Assembly (NCBI GenBank): GCA_021817915.1 | Contig: JAKAFV010000007.1 | Location: 1 to 11,260 of the forward strand | Origin: a bacterium | GTDB taxonomy: Bacteria; Patescibacteriota; Minisyncoccia; UBA6257; UBA9933 | Reading direction: 5' to 3' | DNA: 11,260 nucleotides | Shown here: positions 6,096 to 10,561 of the stretch, piece after piece | How positions within the stretch are numbered: the first letter of the stretch is position 1 | Layout: the number at the start of each line of letters is the position of its first letter | The notes under the pieces: generated by a model | What the model was told of the DNA's origin: nothing | Database searches by the model: none | What the model saw: only the letters and a program-made list of their open reading frames with translations | Made by a program: the position numbers and the translations under genes

Positions 6096-6143
6096 GCATG
6101 CTATGCTCTAGCATAGCGCTCTATCACGTTAGAGCGCCCATGC
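6096..6143. promoter_or_regulatory. 48-nt three-way-junction structure upstream of the Mur ligase start
   Basis: Three helices close perfectly. The outer helix is GCATG (6096-6100) with CATGC (6139-6143). Hairpin one is CTATGC (6101-6106) with GCATAG (6111-6116) around TCTA. Hairpin two is CGCTCTA (6117-6123) with TAGAGCG (6130-6136) around TCACGT. Only two bases (6137-6138) at the junction are unpaired. It ends 12 nt before the Mur ligase ATG (6083) on the minus strand. It may be a leader RNA element, a REP-like palindrome or a small mobile remnant. Confidence 0.65.
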
Positions 6144-6154
6144 AAACAAAAATA

Positions 6155-6217
6155 TTATTCTTAAATCCTAAATCTTAATTCTTCTGTCTTATGTCTTATA
6201 TCTTTTCTCCTATCTTC
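6155..6217. repeat. Heptad array overlapping the ruvA stop codon
   Basis: Nine consecutive 7-bp units lie here: TTATTCT, TAAATCC, TAAATCT, TAATTCT, TCTGTCT, TATGTCT, TATATCT, TTTCTCC and TATCTTC. Each begins with T and most end in CT or CC. The last units include the ruvA stop codon (6210-6212) and its final residues. Confidence 0.75.
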
Positions 6218-6788
6218 CGCTTAATATTTTGAGCGCGGCTTTTAATCTGTCCTGCAAAGTTTTTAATTTCGGCGAGATTTTTTCCGATGCTTCACGAATT
6301 TGTTTTTGTTTGTAGCCCAAGGTTTTCAAAACTTCTTCAAGTTCGGAATCAACTTCAAAATTATCATCTGTTTCCGAAAGCTTTTGATTTTTTATTTTAT
6401 CGCTTAATTCCAAAATTATCCTGCTGGCTTTCTTGGCGCCAATTCCGGCAGTCTTTGTTAAAATTTCATTCTTGCCCTTGCTTATGGCGGACAAAAGGCT
6501 TTCGGCTTTCATTTCGGACAAAATTTTCAAAGCCGCTTTCGGCCCAATGCCATTTATGGAATTGAGCATTTCAAAAACGTCGCGTTCTTGCTGGTCAAAA
6601 AATCCATAAAGCTCAAAGCCATTCTGCGAGCTATGGAAATAACAAAGCAGATTAACTTTTTCTCCTATCTTGGGAAGCTTTTGAAAAGTTTTTTGGGTTA
6701 TTGAAACTTTAATGCCCAAGCCCGCAACATCAACTGCCGCAAATTGGCGGGTTTTGGCGATTAATTTTCCCGAAATTGAATATATCAT
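6210..6788 (-). CDS. ruvA: Holliday junction branch migration protein RuvA
   Basis: This 192-residue protein binds four-way junctions as a tetramer and loads the RuvB motor. The N-terminal OB fold begins MIYSISGKL and continues through about residue 62. Two helix-hairpin-helix motifs follow (LNSINGIGPKAALKIL and LTKTAGIGAKKASRIILEL). An acidic linker leads to the C-terminal RuvB-binding domain (LEEVLKTLGYKQKQIREA). Length is close to E. coli RuvA (203). The frame is open to 6911, but the extra 41 residues are a translated heptad array and promoter, and ATG at 6788 gives the family N-terminus. The final residues and stop lie in another heptad array. ruvB and ruvC are not adjacent. It is divergent from rpsT. 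Confidence 0.94.
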   Translation of the reverse strand: MIYSISGKLIAKTRQFAAVDVAGLGIKVSITQKTFQKLPKIGEKVNLLCYFHSSQNGFELYGFFDQQERDVFEMLNSINGIGPKAALKILSEMKAESLLSAISKGKNEILTKTAGIGAKKASRIILELSDKIKNQKLSETDDNFEVDSELEEVLKTLGYKQKQIREASEKISPKLKTLQDRLKAALKILSGR

Positions 6789-6790
6789 GA

Positions 6791-6825
6791 ATTTAGTATC
6801 TCGTATTTTGTATTTAGTATCAAGC
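6791..6825. repeat. Heptad array in the ruvA leader (inverted copy of the rpsT leader)
   Basis: Five units, ATTTAGT, ATCTCGT, ATTTTGT, ATTTAGT and ATCAAGC, run from 3 bases upstream of the ruvA start codon. Positions 6792-6820 match the reverse complement of 6866-6894 at 24 of 29 bases. Confidence 0.8.
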
Positions 6826-6834
6826 CCCGAAAAT

Positions 6835-6863
6835 TTGACACAAGAACGTCTATTATATATTCT
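6835..6863 (+). promoter_or_regulatory. rpsT promoter
   Basis: A perfect -35 TTGACA (6835-6840), a 17-bp spacer and TATTCT (6858-6863) form the promoter. An overlapping TATATT at 6856 would need a 15-bp spacer. The same TATTCT box serves rpsO. The start near 6870 makes the rpsT leader almost entirely the heptad array. Confidence 0.7.
6852..6857 (-). promoter_or_regulatory. Possible ruvA -10 box
   Basis: TATAAT reads perfectly on the minus strand inside the rpsT promoter spacer. At 17 bp upstream the -35 would be TTAAGT, which is weak. If used, the ruvA leader is about 57 nt and the two divergent promoters exclude each other. Confidence 0.35.
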
Positions 6864-6895
6864 ATATACCAAATACTTAATACGAAATACTAACC
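6861..6895. repeat. Heptad array in the rpsT leader
   Basis: Units TCTATAT, ACCAAAT, ACTTAAT, ACGAAAT and ACTAACC lead to 1 base before ATG at 6897. The consensus ACnAAAT is the same as that of the ruvA leader array read on the minus strand. Confidence 0.8.
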
Positions 6896-6896
6896 T

Positions 6897-7151
6897 ATGC
6901 CAATAATTCAATCAGCTAAAAAAGCCCTGCGGCAAAATACCCGCCGGCGCAAAGCAAATGTCAAAAGAAAAACCGATTTAAGAACGGTTGTTAAACAATA
7001 TAAAAAACTGATAGCTTCCGGGCAAAAAGACAAAGCAAAAGAATACCTTTCAAGCGTTTATAAGAAGTTTGATAAAACAGCAAAAACCAAGCTTATAAAG
7101 AAAAATAAAGCTTCCAGGATGAAATCCAGACTTTCTAAAATGCTTAAATAA
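6897..7151 (+). CDS. rpsT: 30S ribosomal protein S20 (bS20)
   Basis: This 84-residue, very basic, helical protein binds 16S rRNA early in 30S assembly. The start PIIQSAKKALRQNTRRRKANVKRK matches the S20 N-terminal helix. The C-terminal SRMKSRLSKMLK matches the usual NKAARxKSRLxK end. Length is normal. No Shine-Dalgarno sequence is present. The leader is the AT-rich heptad array. It stands alone with its own promoter and terminator, as is usual for rpsT. Confidence 0.95.
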   Translation: MPIIQSAKKALRQNTRRRKANVKRKTDLRTVVKQYKKLIASGQKDKAKEYLSSVYKKFDKTAKTKLIKKNKASRMKSRLSKMLK

Positions 7152-7178
7152 AAAAATCCCGCTTAATGCGGGATTTTT
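7152..7178. terminator. Bidirectional terminator between rpsT and pnp
   Basis: AAAAATCCCGC (7152-7162) and GCGGGATTTTT (7168-7178) pair over 11 bp around TTAAT. T-tracts occur on both strands, so it can end both rpsT (stop at 7149-7151) and pnp (stop at 7199-7201). Confidence 0.92.
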
Positions 7179-7198
7179 GTGAGTTGAGGGAATAAATT

Positions 7199-9307
7199 TT
7201 ATTCTTTCCCTCCTCCCATCGCTTTTAATGACAACCCAATTCTTCCATTCTCAACTTTCACAACCTTCGCTTTAACAATATCGCCCATGTGAATCACGTC
7301 TTCAACTTTTTCAACAAATCCGTTTTTAAGTTCGGACACGTGGATCATTCCGTCTCTGCCTCCGCCCAAGTCCACAATCGCGCCGAAGTCTAAGATTTTT
7401 ATTACCGGGCCTTCAACTATTTCTCCGGGCATAAATTGGTGCGTGATAATTTCAATTTGTTTGGCAGCCGCCGCGGCGCTTTCTTTTGTCGCGCCGGCAA
7501 CATAAACTTTTCCGGTTTGTTCAACGTCTATGCTTAAAGCTCCCGTTGAACTGATTATGCCGTTTATTGTTTTTCCTCCCGGGCCGATTACTTCACCGAT
7601 TTGCTCGGGGTCAATTTGCATTGAGATGATACTCGGCGCGTAAGCCGAAGTCTCGGCTCGCGGTTTTTCAATCACGGCCTTCATAACGCCGAGAATTTCA
7701 AGCCTGGCTTTTTTTGATTGTTCAAAAACTTCTCCCAAGACATCGGCGCTAACGCCTTCTATTTTAACGTCCATCTGAATGGCGGTTATACCCTCCGTTG
7801 TACCGGCAACCTTGCAATCCATATCGCCATAATGGTCTTCCGGACCCTGGATGTCGGTGAGAATTTTGTATTTTTCTTTGTCGCTCATCAAGCCCATCGC
7901 GATTCCCGCGACCGGCTTTTTAATCGGCACACCGGCGTCCATCAAAGCCAGCGAACCGGCGCAAGTTGAAGCCATTGAAGACGAACCGTTTGAAGAAAGA
8001 ATCTCCGAAACTACGCGGATAACATAAGGAAATTCATCTTGCGAAGGAATCATTGAACGCAAAGCTTTTTCCGCCAAAGCGCCATGGCCTATTTCGCGCC
8101 TGCCCGGGCCACCTAACCTGCCCACTTCTCCTGTTGAAAAAGGCGGAAAGTTATAATGAAGCATAAATCTCTTTTTAGAAGTGGCTTCTATTGTTTCAAG
8201 CAATTGCTCCGACCCCGGAGGAGCTAAAGTAACAACCGCCAATGATTGCGTATTACCGCGTTGAAAAACAGCCGAACCGTGAAGGCGTTTGAATAAGCCC
8301 ACTTCGCCGTAAAGCGGGCGGAGTTCGTCATTTTTTCTGCCGTCGGGCCTTTTGCCTTCGCCAAGAAGCTTGGCATGGACAAGCGCGTCTATTTCTTCTT
8401 CAAATATCGCATCCACTTTGCCGAGCAAAGATTCCTCAATCCCGCCTTCGGCTAAGTTAATTTTCAAATCTTTTTTCAAGGCATCCAAATTATTATGCAT
8501 TTCGGTTTTCGCGGGAACATAAATCGCTTCTTCAAGCTTACCTTTCAAAAATTCTTTTACTTTGGCTTTTAATTCCGAAATATCCGCGAATTCAATTTCA
8601 ACTTTTTTCTTGCCCGCTTTTGAAATTACATCTTTCTGAAAAGAGATAAGTTTTTTAATTTCTTCATGGGCAATTTTGAAAGACTCAACCACGTCTTTTT
8701 CCTGCGCTTCGTTGCCGGCGAGCTCTATCATATTTATTTTGTCCTGCGCTCCCGAAACAAAAGCTTCAAGGGAAATATTTTCTTTTTCAATAAGGCTGGA
8801 ATTTAACGGGTTGATTTCCGTTTTGCCGTCTTTAAAGCGCGCGAGCTGAGTTCCCGCGACCGGGCCATTCCACGGAATATCCGAAATTGCCAAAGCAACC
8901 GACGCCGTAATCAAACCGATAAACTCGGCGCCATTTTCTCCGTCATAAGACAAAACCGTAATGACAACCTGCACATCCCTGCGAAGCCTTTGGTCAAAAA
9001 GCGGGCGCAATGTCCTGTCTATTAATCTGCCCGACAAAACCGCGTCTTCCGAAGGCCTGCCTTCGCGCCTGACAAATCTGCTGCCGAGAATTTTTCCGGC
9101 AGAATAAAATTTCTTCTCAAAATCAACCGTTAAAGGAAAGTAGTCTGTATTTTTATCTTCTTTCCCCATGGTAACGGCAACCAAAATTGAAGTGTCCCCG
9201 TAAGTGCCTAAAACCGCGGCATTCGCCTGTCCGGCCAAATCCGAAGTTTCAAGCGTTAAAGTCCTGCCCGCTATTTCCGTGGTAAATTGTTTTCTGTTTA
9301 AACTCAT
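7199..9307 (-). CDS. pnp: Polyribonucleotide nucleotidyltransferase (PNPase)
   Basis: This 702-residue phosphorolytic 3'-to-5' exoribonuclease is the core of bacterial RNA decay. Domains in order: first RNase PH-like domain (about 8-145, with the RNA-binding loop FVRREGRPSE at 78-87), helical domain (about 200-310), second RNase PH domain (about 320-550) with catalytic D485 and D491 in TDIQGPEDHYGDMD, KH domain with GPGG at 575-578, and S1 domain (about 627-695). All domains and both aspartates are present and length is typical. The frame is open to 9343, but ATG at 9307 (MSLNRKQFTTEIAGR) fits the family. The leader holds a hairpin ending 2 nt before this ATG. Upstream lie a NYN protein and rpsO, so the widespread rpsO-pnp linkage is kept with one gene inserted. 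Confidence 0.97.
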   Translation of the reverse strand: MSLNRKQFTTEIAGRTLTLETSDLAGQANAAVLGTYGDTSILVAVTMGKEDKNTDYFPLTVDFEKKFYSAGKILGSRFVRREGRPSEDAVLSGRLIDRTLRPLFDQRLRRDVQVVITVLSYDGENGAEFIGLITASVALAISDIPWNGPVAGTQLARFKDGKTEINPLNSSLIEKENISLEAFVSGAQDKINMIELAGNEAQEKDVVESFKIAHEEIKKLISFQKDVISKAGKKKVEIEFADISELKAKVKEFLKGKLEEAIYVPAKTEMHNNLDALKKDLKINLAEGGIEESLLGKVDAIFEEEIDALVHAKLLGEGKRPDGRKNDELRPLYGEVGLFKRLHGSAVFQRGNTQSLAVVTLAPPGSEQLLETIEATSKKRFMLHYNFPPFSTGEVGRLGGPGRREIGHGALAEKALRSMIPSQDEFPYVIRVVSEILSSNGSSSMASTCAGSLALMDAGVPIKKPVAGIAMGLMSDKEKYKILTDIQGPEDHYGDMDCKVAGTTEGITAIQMDVKIEGVSADVLGEVFEQSKKARLEILGVMKAVIEKPRAETSAYAPSIISMQIDPEQIGEVIGPGGKTINGIISSTGALSIDVEQTGKVYVAGATKESAAAAAKQIEIITHQFMPGEIVEGPVIKILDFGAIVDLGGGRDGMIHVSELKNGFVEKVEDVIHMGDIVKAKVVKVENGRIGLSLKAMGGGKE

Positions 9308-9309
9308 GT

Positions 9310-9338
9310 TTCGTATAAATGCGATGCGAATATACGAA
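9310..9338. promoter_or_regulatory. Hairpin directly before the pnp start codon
   Basis: TTCGTATA (9310-9317) and TATACGAA (9331-9338) form an 8-bp stem around a 13-nt loop. On the mRNA the stem ends 2 nt before ATG, so it would cover the ribosome landing site. E. coli pnp is autoregulated through a leader hairpin; whether this one acts alike is inference. Confidence 0.55.
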
Positions 9339-9406
9339 CACATACTAATGATACAAATAAATTATTATCTTATTGGTATAATTAGTATGAATTAGTATAT
9401 TGGTAT
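9332..9406. repeat. Opposed ATACnAA repeats in the pnp leader
   Basis: Plus-oriented ATACGAA (9332), ATACTAA (9342) and ATACAAA (9351) face minus-oriented copies ATTGGTAT (9372), ATTAGTAT (9381), ATTAGTAT (9391) and ATTGGTAT (9399). Spacing is 8-10 bp. ATACTAAT at 9342 is fully complementary to the two ATTAGTAT units, so the region can fold back on itself. The 9308-9457 spacer shows no gene. Confidence 0.65.
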
Positions 9407-9419
9407 CGCACTTTGTTAT

Positions 9420-9468
9420 TTTTTATTTCTTATGTCTTACTTCTTATTTCTTATTTCTTATTTCTTTA
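9420..9468. repeat. Heptad array overlapping the 3' end of the NYN gene
   Basis: Seven units in exact register: TTTTTAT, TTCTTAT, GTCTTAC, then three identical TTCTTAT, then TTCTTTA. The array contains the NYN gene stop codon (9458-9460) and encodes its last residues (LKK). Confidence 0.85.
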
Positions 9469-9958
9469 AAATAATTCTTGGTTTCTTTTCTATATCAACG
9501 AACGAATCCGCCACCTCCTTTAACTTCGCGGAGGCGCTTCTGCCGAAAGCCGCCACTTCAACTTCTTTGCCCAAGCCCCACTTAAGGTACTCAACCAAAG
9601 GAATAAAGTCTCCGTCTCCCGTAACCAGGATTACGACGTCTACGGAATTTGCCATTCTTATGGCGTCGACCGCCATTCCTACGTCCCAATCCGCTTTTTT
9701 CATTCCACCGGGAAAGATTTGCAAATCTTTTACTCTGAGCTCAATCCCGTTTTTTTCAAGCGCTTCAAAAAATGAAGCCTCGCCGAAAGCCGTTTCGCTT
9801 TTAACAACATAGCCCATTGAACGGATAAGATTGCGTCCAGCAAGAAGCTCTTTAAGAAGTTCGCGATAATTAACCCGCGCGGAATAAAGGTTTTTCGCGG
9901 AATGATACAGGTTTTGGATGTCTATAAAAATTCCAACCCTTTGAGATTTATGAATCAT
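9458..9958 (-). CDS. NYN domain protein (LabA/DUF88 family, PIN-like putative RNase)
   Basis: This 166-residue single-domain protein has the NYN/LabA fold, a PIN-like metal-dependent nuclease core. Acidic motifs are visible: FIDIQNLYH with D13 and N16, KADWDVGMAVDA with D90, D92 and D98, and LVTGDGDFIPLVEYL with D115 and D117, followed by EVAAFG and a final strand (ADSFVDIEK). The active-site acids are all present, so RNase activity is likely, but the target is unknown. It sits between rpsO and pnp on the same strand, with 104 bp to rpsO and 150 bp to pnp, each spacer filled by repeats. The placement beside PNPase suggests a role in RNA turnover; that is inference. The C-terminal KK and stop are part of a heptad array. 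Confidence 0.9.
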   Translation of the reverse strand: MIHKSQRVGIFIDIQNLYHSAKNLYSARVNYRELLKELLAGRNLIRSMGYVVKSETAFGEASFFEALEKNGIELRVKDLQIFPGGMKKADWDVGMAVDAIRMANSVDVVILVTGDGDFIPLVEYLKWGLGKEVEVAAFGRSASAKLKEVADSFVDIEKKPRIILKK

Positions 9959-9973
9959 ATGAGCGATACCAAA

Positions 9974-10063
9974 CTACGAATTCATCCGAATCTACGAAAT
10001 ATATCCGAAAACGCTTATATACTTTCGGATTTGTTCGAATTGTTCGGATTTTAATTTTCGGAT
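9974..10063. repeat. Opposed CCGAA/TTCGG repeat arrays between rpsO and the NYN gene
   Basis: Left half: CTACGAA (9974), ATCCGAA (9984), CTACGAA (9992), ATCCGAA (10003). Right half in inverse orientation: TTCGGAT (10024), TTCGAAT (10034), TTCGGAT (10043), TTCGGAT (10057). The centre is a perfect 8-bp inverted repeat, ATCCGAAA (10003-10010) with TTTCGGAT (10023-10030). The last unit shares a base with the rpsO stop codon. Confidence 0.75.
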
Positions 10064-10329
10064 TACTTCTTTAAGCCCAAACTTTTTATCATTGAAGCGT
10101 GGCTCTTAGGATTTGTTTTTGATAAATAGTCCAAAAGTTTTTTTCTTTTTGAAACCATTTTTAAAAGCCCCCTTCTTGAATGATTGTCTTTCGGATGTTT
10201 CTTCAAGTGGTCAACGAGTTCAAGAATTTGCTTGTTCAAAAGAGCCGCCTGAACTTCGTTTGAGCCAGTATCTTTTTCGTGGGTGCGAAAATCTTTTATT
10301 AAATTTTGCTTTTTACGGGTAGTTAACAT
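10063..10329 (-). CDS. rpsO: 30S ribosomal protein S15 (uS15)
   Basis: This 88-residue protein binds the central domain of 16S rRNA and bridges to the 50S subunit. Conserved features are visible: FRTHEKDTGSNEVQAALLNKQI, then LVDHLKKHPKDNHSRRGLLKMVSKRKKLLDYL, including the HxxDxGS and DxHSRRGL motifs that contact rRNA. Length equals the usual 88-89. ATG at 10329 is preceded by a promoter whose -10 box ends 7 nt before it, so there is no room for the structured leader through which S15 represses its own synthesis in several bacteria. It is first in an rpsO-NYN-pnp order and divergent from rpsA. Confidence 0.96.
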   Translation of the reverse strand: MLTTRKKQNLIKDFRTHEKDTGSNEVQAALLNKQILELVDHLKKHPKDNHSRRGLLKMVSKRKKLLDYLSKTNPKSHASMIKSLGLKK

Positions 10330-10336
10330 ATTTCCA

Positions 10337-10365
10337 AGAATAATTTATTTTCATTTATAAGTCAA
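10337..10365 (-). promoter_or_regulatory. rpsO promoter, probably leaderless
   Basis: On the minus strand TTGACT (10360-10365), a 17-bp spacer and TATTCT (10337-10342) are followed after exactly 7 nt by ATG at 10329. Transcription would begin at or beside the start codon. Confidence 0.65.
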
Positions 10366-10382
10366 GATTATCCGTAAATCAC

Positions 10383-10411
10383 TTGACTATTAATAACTTA
10401 CTGATTACTAT
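10383..10411 (+). promoter_or_regulatory. Candidate rpsA promoter
   Basis: TTGACT (10383-10388), a 17-bp spacer and TACTAT (10406-10411) face away from the rpsO promoter; the two -35 boxes are 17 bp apart. A start near 10418 would give a leader of about 144 nt, nearly all of it the folded element that follows. A TATTCT box overlaps at 10409-10414 but has no -35 at normal spacing. Confidence 0.55.
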
Positions 10412-10423
10412 TCTATCTATTAT

Positions 10424-10560
10424 CCCAGTAACACTACTTCAATGTTTCATTTTTACGGATAAAAATGAAAGAGTGGGTTGCTGGGCAAAAGATTAAATTA
10501 AAGACATTATATCCGGCTAATCACGATTTATCGTGATTAAGTTGAAGTAGTGTCACTGGG
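10424..10560. mobile_element. 137-bp inverted-repeat element directly before rpsA (MITE-like or structured leader)
   Basis: The ends are imperfect 19-bp inverted repeats: 10424-10442 pairs with 10542-10560 with a single A/C mismatch (10430 against 10554). TAT flanks both sides (10421-10423 and 10561-10563), as a target duplication would. Inside are an 11-bp hairpin (10445-10455 with 10460-10470, loop CGGA) and a 22-bp palindrome (10518-10539, TAATCACGAT and its complement). No ORF is present. The shape fits a miniature inverted-repeat element. Because it fills the rpsA leader, a cis-acting RNA role is the main alternative, and both may hold. Confidence 0.6.
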
Positions 10561-10561
10561 T

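Noticed and set aside
6789..6911. N-terminal extension of RuvA from 6911
   Set aside because: The extra 41 residues are translated promoter and heptad array, and RuvA proteins begin at the MIYSISG position.
9308..9343. Longer PNPase start at 9343
   Set aside because: The family N-terminus matches ATG at 9307, and the extra residues come from the leader hairpin.
6155..10063. CRISPR array
   Set aside because: The repeat units are about 7 bp with no unique spacers of 25-40 bp, and no cas genes are present.
10330..10561. tRNA or other standard RNA gene in the rpsO-rpsA spacer
   Set aside because: No T-loop GTTCnA motif, no CCA end and no cloverleaf proportions; the stems are those of a terminal inverted repeat and two plain hairpins.
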